From: Clytia hemisphaerica
Taxonomy: Eukaryota > Cnidaria > Hydrozoa > Leptothecata > Clytiidae
Assembly (NCBI GenBank): GCA_902728285.1
Contig: CACVBU010000085.1
Span: 65,742-129,741, forward strand
Direction of reading: 5' to 3'
Length of the DNA: 64,000 bases
Part shown: positions 22,101 to 31,086 of the stretch, one piece after another
Numbering within the stretch: position 1 is the first letter of the stretch
Layout: every line of letters begins with the position of its first letter
Notes under the pieces: generated by a model
Seen by the model: only the letters and a program-made list of their open reading frames with translations
Told to the model about the DNA's origin: nothing
The model's database searches: none
Made by a program: the position numbers and the translations under genes

Positions 22101-24690
22101 AGGGGGCCTTTTATGGGAGGGTAAAATCACTTTTTGGAAAATGCTTATAATGGCGCTTGAAACCAGCGGTAATAGCTCATGTTGTGAGCTAGTGTTTCTT
22201 TTGTTTATCTTAACCCCTTTTAATAAATATTCTTCCCTCTTTTAATAAATATTCTTCCCTCTTTTAATAAATATTCTTCCCTCTTTTTCATTAGATGGGA
22301 AATGAAACGTAAACAAGAAAAGTCATCCGATTCTTCAGTGGTATGAACTTTATTTCTCCGTTCACGTTATATTGTCTGTGTCAATTGAAGGGGTCAAATA
22401 CAGCTATCTAAACTTATTCGAATTAAAAGACAAGTATTTTATTCTATCATTCATAAGAAATGATATCAAATTCTTGAAATATTTTATAACCTTTATGCCA
22501 AGTATTTGGAACATTTTTTTGTTGAGTCGATAAAAAATCTATATATTATTAAAGTGTTGACCATTAATGGTTATCAAAATCTTACATATTATTGTTTGTT
22601 TCGAATACTGTGTGGTGACATCAATTGGAAATTCTTTGTCGTTTTTGGTCGGTAGATAAGGGTGTCACGTCGAAATTGTGAATTCTTATATTATTAGGAA
22701 TTATTTGCTTTTTTCCGAAAGGTTCCAGTTCCATCGATTTTACTATTTTGAATGAAAACCTTCTGATCTTCGACGACTTTTAATGTAGTGAAGAGTGAAC
22801 ATGTTTTGATGTTTTTGCAGGCAGTAGATGTTCCGTGATGGGATGTGAGTATATTTCTTTGCAGCACAATTTAACAACTTTTTTTCTTATCGCCTTTCTC
22901 AGACAGGTATGTGGGAGAATTTCATGGAAGCAACCGAAGAAAAACCATGGCTTTGGATCGTGGCCATTGCTTGTATTTTTGTACCCATCGTTCTTTTGGT
23001 TTATTTCTGCACTTCCTCGAGCAAGGTGAGCTCAAAAATATTTTTTTCTACGCATATATTATCTTTTTTGTTTTTCATCCAGTTTCTGAAGACCTAACGT
23101 TTAAATTAACAAGGTTTGAATCATTTATGTTGTACTTTAAGGCCAATATTTAGCAATCAATTTAAGACACTCTACTCGCATATTATAAAAAGGAAGTCTT
23201 TAGTTGGTTGATCTCTTGATCTCTTGATCTATCACGATGAATATAAAATTTAGATACTTTCGATATGTCAATGATTCCACGTGACTTATCCGAGAATTTC
23301 ATAAGCTGATTTATTACTTATTTACGTCTCGTGGTTTTCTGACACTCATTTTATTTCTACGTCTCACTTTTTTAATTGTTTTACCCCCCTGTTTTGAGAC
23401 TAGGCAACAGTCACTTTAATCTCTTTTATAATATCGTGGTAAAACGCAGTAGATTTGCTTCTTATTTGAAAGAAGTTTTAAAGCTATTATTTTGTTCGAT
23501 AACAATCTTGTTGATTCACGTGAGATAGGGTATAAGTTCTGATCACTGTGATTTCTTACTTTCAACTGAACAATCAACATTTCTGGTTTAAGAGTGAAGA
23601 AGTAAGTCGAAGGAAGAAGACAGACGAACCAACGCCTGATGATGCACCTGTGGAAGAAGAACATGAAAGTCAAACTGAAGGAGAAGAAGGAGCAGCCTCC
23701 ACTGAAGAAAGTGACGACAAAGCCGCCGTAAGTTCTCCACAATGTACTTGGTACAATCTGGCGGTTTTCTTTTTGCGGAAAGTCTTGGAACCTTTTAGTG
23801 ATGTATTCTATGTTCGTGCTATCAATTGGAAATTAAAAAGAAACACAATGTCTTGTTGTTAATAGTAGAATTGCCATGGAAATTGTAACGGCCAAATAAC
23901 GTTCGTTGAATTTCTTTCATTTAGACTGAAGACGAGGGAGAAGTAGAAGTAGAAGCCCCAAAAACTGACGGAGAAGCTGAAACTGTTGAACCCAAAGTAG
24001 AAGAAGTTGCTGAAGATTCTCCCAAAACTGTAAGGATTGTCCCAATCATTCCCAACTTTAAATTATTTGAACATTTTCTGGTCCCTAGCCTGGAACCCAT
24101 CACAAGTTAAATTTCCCTGTTAAATCATTCGCTAAGAAGTTTTTCTTTACATGCTTGTCTTGCAGGACAAAGAAGAAGATAGCCAAGTCTTGCAGGACAA
24201 AGAAGAAGATAGCCAAGTCTTGCAGGACAAAGAAGATAGCCAAGAGGAAGGTGATGAGAAAACTGAAGAAGCAGCAAGCAATACAGCCGATGAAGCCGGA
24301 GAAGCAAGCCCCTCGCCAAGGTAACCACTTGAAGCAAGCCCCTCGCCAGTCACTTGTTCATTTCCATCATTTTTATTTAAGAGATACCTTTCTTCTTTTG
24401 CTATTGAAACTTAATCAAATCTTCAAAGCCAGTGTAATACATATATGCCTGCTTGCTGATCTTGCAAGAGCAATGCAAAATGTTTTCTCTATCCATTTAC
24501 TCAGTCAGTTCGCTTTGAGTGTGTACTAATTCTTGTTTTGCTCGCCATTTGTCAAGCAATGCTAATGCTCCAATTCTAAGATATTATATATCGTTGGAAA
24601 GATAACTGCGAGCACTATCATTTTTGAGAAAATTTTTTCCTTACTTAATCTTCCAGGACAAGAAGTAAACGTAGGGCAAGAAAGGATTAA
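1155..24690 (+). CDS. CANX: calnexin, ER membrane lectin chaperone (16 exons, 618 aa)
   Basis: Exons: 1155-1217, 10778-10860, 17563-17621, 18165-18229, 18344-18420, 18720-18870, 19027-19340, 19505-19618, 21437-21590, 21825-22003, 22295-22340, 22903-23025, 23593-23727, 23925-24029, 24166-24320, 24657-24690; all introns are GT..AG and all phases close. Calnexin binds monoglucosylated N-glycans on folding glycoproteins in the ER. Residues 1-17 are a hydrophobic signal peptide with cleavage probably after Tyr-Cys. The lectin domain follows, with the ECGGAY and FGPDRCG cysteine motifs. The P-domain (about 240-390) has four IxDPxxxKPxxW-type repeats, then four GxWxxPxIxNP-type repeats. One membrane span lies at about 450-471, followed by an acidic cytosolic tail ending in a basic RSKRRARKD, like the calnexin ER-retrieval tail. 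Length matches the family (about 590-620). The start is placed by the signal peptide exon, joined in phase 0 to exon 2. Introns 1 and 2 are swollen by transposons. Very secure apart from exon 1. Confidence 0.95.
1665..2014. mobile_element. 350-bp hAT-like MITE rich in CCGGAC, 8-bp TSD
   Basis: Termini are AGGACCCTGCCGACGCACCG and its inverted complement, with an exact 8-bp duplication GGTTACGG at 1657-1664 and 2015-2022. The interior is packed with CCGGAC/GTCCGG motifs, resembling the subterminal transposase-binding repeats of hAT elements. It is inserted in the left terminal repeat of the MULE-like element, so it is younger. A related copy with two internal insertions lies at 6811-9200. Open frames on both strands here are repeat-derived. 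The hAT assignment rests on duplication length and motif style only. Confidence 0.85.
2225..2866. mobile_element. 642-bp CAGTG-ended DNA transposon, 5-bp TSD (copy 1)
   Basis: The sequence starts CAGTGTAGACCTAA and ends TTAGGTCTATACTG. It is flanked by the 5-bp duplication CCTTT (2220-2224 and 2867-2871). A near-identical copy at 33387-34847 shares the interior but carries an extra insertion. No coding capacity. CAGTG termini resemble hAT elements, and a 5-bp duplication would fit the hAT5 subgroup, but I cannot confirm the superfamily. It is nested in the MULE-like element. Confidence 0.85.
3340..6446. other. calnexin intron 1, unannotated stretch
   Basis: No exon or gene is recognised apart from the separate element at 3993-4467. 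The text is AT-rich with short G- or C-runs. Around 4815-4835 there is a short ATGATAT repeat. Open frames are short and lack protein-like features. Confidence 0.4.
3993..4467. mobile_element. probable 475-bp CAGGGG-ended DNA transposon
   Basis: The left end reads CAGGGGGGGTTTGGA and the right end CCCCCCCTG preceded by a GGTTGGACC context, giving an imperfect inverted repeat starting CAGGGGGGG, a hAT-style terminus. The interior repeats AGGTGGGA/AGGTGGGAC several times near both ends. The flanks (CACTCTG versus CACACTATG) are similar but not identical, so the target duplication is unproven. No coding content. Confidence 0.5.
6447..6677 (-). pseudogene. LINE reverse transcriptase fragment (C-terminal region)
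   Basis: An open frame on the minus strand includes [17 protein letters not shown] and [17 protein letters not shown]. This matches the conserved segment after the catalytic palm in Jockey/CR1-type non-LTR retrotransposons (typically SxxIGILYKxK, then LxYGIxxWG). Nothing recognisable as the palm or endonuclease is attached, so it is a dead fragment in calnexin intron 1. The family is secure, the clade is not. Confidence 0.65.
6826..7340. mobile_element. nested insertion with tRNA-like core
   Basis: This about 515-bp block interrupts the CCGGAC element just inside its terminal repeat. The ends are imperfect inverted repeats: GGCTTCTTCGTAAAG near 6834 and CTTTGTGAAGAAGCC near 7306. It contains the tRNA-like sequence at 7098-7183. 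It could be a SINE that inserted here or a foldback element that captured a tRNA-derived sequence. I could not fix its target duplication, so the ends are approximate. Confidence 0.5.
7098..7183 (+). pseudogene. tRNA-like sequence / SINE head
   Basis: An A-box-like TGGCGCAATGG (from 7105) and a B-box GGTTCGAATCC (from 7159) are correctly ordered and spaced. The T arm pairs perfectly (GTGGG..CCCAC). The start, with CCGTGGCGCAATGG, resembles tRNA-Arg. The acceptor stem pairs only about 4 of 7, and the anticodon arm is poor, so this is not a functional tRNA. It is probably a pol III promoter of a SINE or a tRNA pseudogene. Confidence 0.6.
7501..9050. mobile_element. TTAA-flanked insertion inside the CCGGAC MITE
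   Basis: The insert starts CTAACCACG and ends CGTGGTAAAGG, flanked by TTAA at 7497-7500 and 9051-9054. The uninterrupted relative at 1665-2014 has a single TTAA at the matching point (in TTTCTTAATT), which serves as the empty site. TTAA duplication is characteristic of piggyBac and Kolobok families. A 17-bp motif CGTAAATTTACGGCCTC is repeated near the right end. No protein is recognised inside the 1550 bp. Confidence 0.75.
9649..10028. mobile_element. 380-bp GGTCGGC-rich MITE, 6-bp TSD
   Basis: Termini CAGCCCTCGAAATTC and GAATTTCGAGGGCTG are perfect inverted complements, flanked by the 6-bp duplication TTTGCA (9643-9648 and 10029-10034). The interior has about a dozen TCGGC/GCCGA motifs in both orientations. 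CAG-ended inverted repeats point to a hAT-type element, and a 6-bp duplication is unusual for that group. No coding capacity. It lies in calnexin intron 1. Confidence 0.85.
10861..12659. other. calnexin intron 2, left part
   Basis: No gene or delimited element is recognised. The sequence is strongly AT-rich with short open frames lacking protein features. Confidence 0.4.
12660..13545 (+). pseudogene. LINE ORF1-like fragment with (AAT)n tail
   Basis: The frame from 12660 encodes a PHD-like zinc-finger half (C-x4-C, then C-x2-C-H). It hits a stop at 12804-12806, and the second half (YQCINC) continues in another frame, so the finger is broken by a frameshift. An intact 163-aa frame follows at 12989-13480. 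It has a charged coiled-coil-like region, then [20 protein letters not shown] and [10 protein letters not shown], which resemble the RNA-recognition-like domain of non-LTR ORF1 proteins. About 30 bp after its stop an (AAT)n run (13515-13545) looks like a LINE 3' tail. No endonuclease or reverse transcriptase is present. It lies in calnexin intron 2. Confidence 0.6.
13870..14345. repeat. cluster of ATCTGTTTCC motifs
   Basis: ATCTGTTTCC or its complement GGAAACAGAT, often next to CCTAGAAA or CCAGAAA, recurs at least twelve times in about 480 bp. Spacing is 20-50 bp and irregular, in both orientations, with the complement mostly at the right end. Two copies at 14250-14300 are in perfect 24-bp tandem. 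It looks like the interior of a repeat-rich MITE whose ends I cannot define. Apparent open frames are repeat artefacts. Confidence 0.6.
14467..15720. mobile_element. Kolobok-like DNA transposon, internally deleted, TTAA TSD
   Basis: The left end AGGAGAATTGATATTTGAG and the right end, whose inverted complement begins AGGGGAATTAATATGTG, are imperfect inverted repeats flanked by TTAA (14463-14466 and 15721-15724). A second inverted pair, TTTGTGACGTA near 14645 and TACGTCACAAA near 15562, lies inside. The element contains a THAP-domain remnant and a transposase-like segment (14926-15486). A TTAA duplication with a THAP-bearing transposase is the Kolobok combination. At 1254 bp it is too short to be autonomous. 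Confidence 0.75.
14926..15486 (+). pseudogene. THAP-domain transposase fragment
   Basis: The frame is open from just after a stop at 14923-14925 to the TAA at 15484-15486, with no clear start. It begins mid-THAP: a Trp, then [13 protein letters not shown], the classic second half of the C2CH finger with the W..C..H spacing. It continues [11 protein letters not shown] and a segment with [19 protein letters not shown] and LAVLDHNSN. That second segment resembles the conserved C-terminal part of THAP-containing transposases in cnidarian and fish genomes. The first two zinc cysteines are missing, so this is a decayed copy. The THAP identity is firm; the C-terminal assignment is from memory of the family. 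Confidence 0.6.
15950..16130 (-). repeat. dispersed repeat, inverted relative to 25917-26175
   Basis: About 165 bp here is the reverse complement, with moderate divergence, of the region around 25917-26175. Shared segments include AATATTTGGACT, AGGTGAAATCT and ATGAGCCCTTTTA-like text. The match resumes at about 16815-16860 against about 25880-25925, so roughly 690 bp was inserted here or lost there. No function is evident. Confidence 0.6.
16503..16576. repeat. tandem duplication, two 36-38 bp units
   Basis: Two adjacent near-identical units contain AATTTGGTATCATTGTGATG followed by AGAATTTTTCAG. This is a local tandem duplication inside calnexin intron 2. The rest of 15721-17562 shows no recognised gene. 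Confidence 0.8.
19693..21225. repeat. intronic satellite, ten copies of a 161-164 bp unit
   Basis: The anchor GCAAGAAT recurs at 19693, 19857, 20021, 20185, 20346, 20507, 20668, 20829, 20990 and 21151. Spacing is exactly 164 bp three times, then 161 bp six times. Units are highly similar and each complete one has TTTGATAGTTTGGGATGTCA and TTCAATAAATTGTATGTTGG (one unit has TTCAATGAATT). The 161-bp units differ from the 164-bp ones by small internal deletions, so the array grew in blocks. It fills the intron between exons 8 and 9 of calnexin, within the P-domain coding region. Confidence 0.95.
22216..22290. repeat. 25-bp tandem repeat abutting a splice acceptor
   Basis: Three tandem units of about 25 bp (TTTTAATAAATATTCTTCCC plus CTC) run up to the CTCTTTTTCATTAG acceptor of calnexin exon 11. 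The pyrimidine-rich part of each unit duplicates the polypyrimidine tract, which may strengthen or blur acceptor choice. Confidence 0.85.
22821..22844 (+). other. candidate 24-nt stop-containing microexon in calnexin
   Basis: A strong acceptor (GTTTTTGCAG) and a consensus donor (GTGAGT) bracket 24 nt of phase-0 sequence. Read in the calnexin frame it gives A-V-D-V-P-stop, then W-D. Exon 11 joins exon 12 in phase 0 without it, so the main protein skips it. Inclusion would end the protein just before the membrane span and release a luminal form, or trigger decay of the mRNA. It may also be a chance pair of sites. Confidence 0.4.
24166..24240 (+). repeat. 30-bp tandem repeat that duplicates a splice acceptor
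   Basis: Calnexin exon 15 opens with two full and one partial copy of a 30-bp unit encoding [10 protein letters not shown]. The unit ends in GTCTTGCAG, identical to the intron end just before the exon (24157-24165). Every copy therefore starts with a usable acceptor (after 24165, 24195 and 24225), all in the same frame. Alternative acceptor use would remove 10 or 20 residues of the acidic tail. Confidence 0.85.
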
Positions 24691-27449
24691 ATTCGCATCC
24701 AACAGTATTTTCATTTCACTCGAAATATCTGGCTCGATTTCGGAGCTGTTGATTGCTGGATGTTTGAAATGAAAGATCATATCTTTACTTAAAATTTTGT
24801 AAATTCTCTTAGACTATATTTTCAATTTATTATGATTGCTTTTTCTCCATTCCCAAATAATTCTTCTGTGTGTTATGTTGTGTTGTGTTATTGTTTCTGA
24901 AAGAATATCATAGAGCAAAATTTCCATCTATTTCTTAATATTATTAGACGTACTTTATTATCAACATGAAATATAAATTATCAAAGTACTGTTTTCAAAT
25001 ACAATCCATTTGTTGTAAGATCTTCCATTCAGGATCCCTGTTTTTACACGGTAGTAATTTGGTGTGTGTCGAAAGCCTCTTCAAATCATAAATTTCAGCG
25101 ACCCTTACTTCTCCCTTCTAGGCCCCCTTCTACCTCGCAAATAACAATGTTATCCCAGAAACTTCCAGAAAGCAAGAAAATGCTAAAAATTGCTATTGCA
25201 AAATCTTAGATAAATTAACTTAGGTAAAAGTAGTCTGGGTATCCAGACTCAAAATTTCAGAAAAAAAATTCTTACCTCAATATACAAAGTTTCTAAAATT
25301 TAAGAGTCTGGTGCAACTAAAAATGTCTGATACAGTTTGTTTGATACTGTATGTGAGTGAACCCTTGTTGACAGACTATCAAAACTTTGGAAACCCAGGC
25401 AGACACACATAATTAACTTACCATGCTCCTTTCTAGCGGCCATTTTGTTTAGAAATGAACCTGTGTTTTCATTTTCATTTGTTTATATTATTTTGTAATG
25501 TCAGCTTTTTTCCATAAATTATGCGCGCGCGTAAACCCCGCGAAAATTCTGCTCAGTGACTGGGCGTGCGTACTGACCAATTAGAGACACTCGCATATGC
25601 AGGGACAGATATCCCTGCAGAGGAGTTACTTGGACCAGACCGTAAACCAGAGACAAGATTATAAAAAACTAGACGGTGAAATAGTTTACGGTCTGGATAT
25701 CCAGGCTAAGGTAAAATGCGTCATTTTCTAAAGCTCGCCCGATGAAATAAGACTTTCACGTAAAACTCAAGTTTGCTCTGAACATTCTAACTATCAGTAT
25801 TGAAATTTTCTAGCTTTCTAAGATATGAGAATCAAACTAAACTTAGCCCCACGAAACAGGTTTATGGCAATAGATTTCACTGTGAAAAAAACATTGATCG
25901 AAAAATCTTGTCATTCAATGAAGGATTGCCAAGAGTTAAAATGCATTTTTTAAGTCCAAATATTTTCTTACACTGATGTAAAAAATAATGGAACTCATCT
26001 AATTTCTAACACTAAAATGAGCCAATGAGATTTCACCAATGTACTAAATAAAGAGCTCATCGAAAATGCACGATACAGTTGAACTCATGTAATTATAATT
26101 CGAATTCTCAAGGGACCGAGAATTTTGTTCGAATTATATGAGTTCAACTGTATATGAGTTTATGAGCATGCAAATCTCTTAACCTTTTTAATCGTTGGGC
26201 GAGGGTGGTTATAATGTGAAACATGACATAAAACTCAGCGAAAATCGCTTAAAACTCTAAATTTTAGAAGAGTGCTGATAACTTCTTTACTTTTCATTCA
26301 ATCATTCTCAAATTTTGAAAATTTAGGATTATAAATCGCCTTTGAAGATTTGAATCCAACGTATAAGTGAAAAAAGCTTAAAACTAAAAGGCGAAAAGGG
26401 GCCTTTTTACGATAGGGGCGGGTTTCTCTCATATGGCACGCCCTCTCTCCTCTGCCGCCGCCCGTACACCATACTTAGTTTTCTAGATCCAACCTTTTTA
26501 GATACCACTACTGCAAATTTGTTTTCAACCCTTAGAGGTTGGATAGTGCAAGGACAGAGACTGAAATGAGTTCAGTCGCGTTTAACTGTAGTGTATTAGG
26601 GCATTGCCGTATATCATAGTATAGTTTAAGAGCTCACCAACTACAATTGCGGGTAAATTAGCTCTACAGACAATAGTATACTGCGTGCTTTTAGTTTACT
26701 ACAGTAAAGCCCGACTGTAAGACAAAACTTCATTTCCAGTTTTGATTTCAAACAAACTTCTTGGAATCTTCTCTAAACGAAGCAAACCACAAAACTAATT
26801 ATAACAGGTAGTATTTATAATAATTCATTCCAGGGCATTCTACTCAACCTAATTTTTTATGTTAATATTGCAAAAAAGTGTCTGTTCCTCCACCTTTATT
26901 TTGTTTTTCACTGTTGTTTGAATTTGTATTGTTTGCATATATCGAATAGTATAGATTAAAAATGAGTAGGGATAGTCACAGAGCAGAGCGCCAAAATATC
27001 ATACAACACTCTGGACTTACATGTGGCAGTTACATCAATATGCCTAAAACATTTTGGGTGCATATAGTCAGAAAGTCTGCCGTATACTATCTTCGCTTTT
27101 TTGATTTGATTGATTTGACTACTTTTTCCACCATCAGATTATCAAAAGGCAAAAAGTAGTTGAGCTCCTGCTCCTGGACTTGTTCAACCACCTTCACTTA
27201 AAGATAGGCCACAGTAAAATGAACTTCCTTTTATAGGATCCAGTGCGCGGATCTAGGTGGGTTCCGCCTCCCCCGTAGATCTTTTTCTTGGGAAGTTGAT
27301 CTTCAAATTACTTTTCAAGGTTGGCTTGGCTCAAATTTTTTCATCTATGGCTCAAGCTTTAGCAGTGCGTCACAAACAGCCATATAAACAAAACTCAACA
27401 TTCTCACAAAAGTTGTCTTTTTGATTTCCCAAACAACAGCTAAGCACTT
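24691..27449. other. intergenic, calnexin 3' flank to LINE
   Basis: No gene is recognised. It holds the calnexin 3' UTR at the left, the dispersed repeat near 25880-26175 with a small MITE inside it, and a palindromic pair GTCTGGGTATCCAGAC near 25230 with GTCTGGATATCCAGGC near 25690. Remaining sequence is AT-rich with short non-protein-like frames. Confidence 0.45.
26076..26150. mobile_element. 75-bp pogo/Tigger-like MITE, TA TSD
   Basis: The ends CAGTTGAACTCAT and ATGAGTTCAACTG are inverted complements flanked by TA (26074-26075 and 26151-26152). The whole is nearly a perfect hairpin. CAGTTGAAC ends with a TA duplication are typical of pogo/Tigger-type mariner relatives. It sits inside the dispersed repeat, and the inverted copy at 15950-16130 lacks it. 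Confidence 0.8.
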
Positions 27450-30400
27450 TTGTCCAATACGATTTTTCAAGATGGTGTGCTAGCTATGGTCTGTACACTC
27501 GTGTGTTTTTCTCATTCAAAGACAGTGGTGCTTTTTCAAATTCCGTGGTTTTTTGCTTTCCTGTCAGAGGTTTGTTCTTTTTTCTTCTTTAAAAATCTAG
27601 ATTATTTTATTTTATACCTATTTGTGTCAGTTTTGTTTGTATAAGTTTCTTCCATCCCTTTTATTCTCTGCCTGACCTGTGCTGTGTGTCCCGAGTGTGT
27701 CTGTTTTTTAGAATCTATGCCTGAAATATTCCCTTGCTCAGTTTGTAGTAAGAATGTCAGTGAAAAATGTAACTCAATCCAATGTGATATTTGTGACCAT
27801 TGGATCCACCAAAGAAAATGCTCTGGTCTCACGTTAAAACAATTTGAAGTCCTTTCCCTTTCTGGGACCTGGTTTTGTCCGAATTGCATCAATTACTCCC
27901 TTCCTTTTCCTGTTGAATTAAACATTAATAATTCTAATGGTGATGTTCCTGGTGACATGAGTGATAAACTTCGATCCTTAATATCTGATCTCAACAAGGT
28001 CGTCACTAGCCTTAGTGACGAAATTGATGATGAGCTTGAATTTCAGTTTCAAGCTCATAGCTGTAGTTATGTTGACTGCGATGAATTCAAATCGCTTGCA
28101 GCCAACACTCCATCTAAATTTTCTGCCTTTCACCTGAACATTGCTTCACTTTCAAAACATTTTGACGACCTTGAAGATTTGCTTGCCCTCCTCAATTCTA
28201 AATTTAGTGTCATAGGGATTTCAGAAACCAAAAGCCTTGTTGACACCGAAACAGAAAGTCCCCTCGAAAAAAAAGAGGACTTTGCTATACCAGGTTACGA
28301 AAAGTTTTTTACACCAACTGAATCTTCTAAAGGTGGAGTAGCCTTATATATTTCACACTCTTTCTCTTACAAACCTAGGACAGACCTAGACCAAGTTTGC
28401 TATTCTTCATGTAGTCTTGAATCATGCTTTGCTGAAATTATCCTACCAAACAGTACCAATATCATTGTTGGTACTATATATCGCCATCCAAAAATGGTTG
28501 GCTTCAATCAAGATTTTCTAAAACCTCTGCTTAGTAAAATTTCTTCTGAGAAAAAGCAACTCCTCCTTCTTGGAGACTTCAATCTTAATCTTTTAAAATG
28601 CGAGGATGATTCAGAAATAATGTCCTTCATGGATATCCTCGATTCTAATCTTATACTTCCACAGATCTTTTTACCAACAAGAATAACTGAGGACTCAAGG
28701 ACTCTCATTGATAATATTATTTCTAGCCCATCTGATAATGGAACTGTATCTGGCAACATATGCTTTTCCATATCAGATCATCTCCCCCAGTTTTGTCTCT
28801 TTCCATCATTTGAAGGTAAGTTTCCCGGTGAAGATAATACTTTTTTTCAGCAAGACTGGTCTCGTTTCAACCGAGAAGAATTTATTCTGGATTTTCTTGA
28901 AGTTGATTGGGACACCCTTTTTTTGAGATTTGGTCATAATCCAGACTCCTGTTTCAATATTTTTAATGACAGAATGAAAGTACTTGTAGAGAGACATCTA
29001 CCCACAGTCAAACTTACCAAACGTCAAGTTAGATCAAAAACAAAACCATGGATAACGCCAGGAATTTTGAAGTCAATCAAAAAACGTGACCACTACCAAA
29101 CAAAACACGCTAAGGCTAAAACTAAGGAGTCCAAAGATCGACTCTATGAATTATATCGTAGGTATCGAAATATGATAGTCACTTTGACTAGACGTAGTAA
29201 AAAAAACCACTACATCAGATATTTTGATTTCCATTCTAAAAACTCTAGAAAAGTCTGGTCTGGTGTTCGCGATATAATCTCAACAAGGGCTAACTCAGAA
29301 TCACCCATTTCAATCATCACAGGTGACTCTTTGACATCAGATCCTGAGAAAGTAGCCAATTCCTTCAATGATTTTTTCACTACTATAGCTGATTCTATTC
29401 GTGAAAAAATGCCGCCTTCTTACAATCACTTCAGCAGTTTCATGAAAGATCCAAATCTGCATTCCATCCTCTTAGCACCAACCACTAATCAAGAAATTGC
29501 GAAGGTGATTGGCTCTTTCTCAATAAATAAAGCAAGTGGTCCTCATAGTATTCCTATAAAAATCCTTAAACTTTTAAGACTTGATATTTCTGTGCCAATA
29601 TCGGCGCTGATAAACTACTCCTTTCTCAGTGGTATTTTTCCCTCTACTCTCAAAATATCCAAAGTTGTGCCTGTCTTCAAACACAAAGGTTCTCCCCTTG
29701 AAGTCTCTAATTATAGGCCAATTTCACTTTTATCTAACATTGAAAAAATTTTTGAGAAAGTGATGTACTCACGTCTTTCTGATTTTCTTGAAAACCATAA
29801 TCAAATCTACTCTCGACAATTTGGTTTTCGTAAGGCTCACTCTACTGAGCATACACTCATTAATATTGTCGAACGTATCCGAAACTATCTTGACAATGGT
29901 GGGTTTGCCTGTGGTGTATTTGTCGATCTACAAAAGGCTTTCGACACAGTTGATCACGAAATCTTACTTGAAAAACTCGATCACTACGGAGTCAGAGGCA
30001 TTGTTAATGACTGGTTCCGATCTTACCTCACTAACCGCTCCCAGTATGTTTCTCTTTCAGGCTCAAATTCCCTTTTAAAATCTATTAATCATGGAGTTCC
30101 TCAGGGTTCAGTCTTGGGTCCTCTGCTGTTCTTGTTGTATATAAACGATCTTCACCGCTGTATAAGAACCTCTGAAACATATCATTTTGCTGATGATACT
30201 CATTTACTAAATTTTTCAAAAACTGTATGGAGTCTTTGTGGGAGGGTTAATGCTGATCTCAGAGTTTTAGTCAGCTGGCTTAATGCCAACAAAATTTCTT
30301 TGAATGCTAGCAAAACTGAGTTTGTTATTTTTCGTTCCCCTTGGAGACAGATGGACTGTATTCCAAGAATTAAGCTTTGCGGGAAAATTCTATCACCAAG

Positions 30401-31051
30401 TAAGAGTGTGAAGTATTTGGGTGTTCACCTTGACAATCATCTAAACTGGAAGGTTCATACTTCTTTCGTTGCTGCTACATTGAGAAGGGCAAATGGGGCA
30501 ATATCCAAACTTCGTCACTATGTTCCAATTCACATCCTTCTAAACATTTATCATGCAATTTTTGCTTCTCATGTTCGCTATGCTAGTCAACTCTGGGGAC
30601 TGTGTGACAATACTGTCACACATAGAATTCTTACTCTTCAAAACACTGCACTAAGACTCATGACCTTTAGTGAACCAAGAACTTCTGCCACTCCCCTGTT
30701 TGCTGAACTTAAATTACTCAAAATCTTTGATCAGGTGAAAGTAATGAATATCTTATTTATTCAAAAATACCTCCAGGGTAATCTTCCATCTGATGTCCTA
30801 TCAACACTTAATTTTGATGAAATTGATCACAAAACTGGCACCAGGGGCAAAGCTATTAAACTACTAAAACTTTCAACGGTCAAAACCACAAATTTTGGAC
30901 TTAACTCTTTCTCTCGTCTTTCGTCAAAACAATGGAATGAGTTACTAATAAATCATCCTGACACTGATTTTCACAACCTTGATACTGATGAACTAAAATC
31001 TTTAGCTACAAAATTCTATTTAGACAAATACAAAGCTGAAAACGAATAATC

Positions 31052-31086
<35 letters not shown>

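Noticed and set aside
27684..27716. GTG-initiated N-terminal extension of the LINE protein
   Set aside because: Non-ATG starts are not expected; the ATG at 27717 directly precedes the PHD finger.
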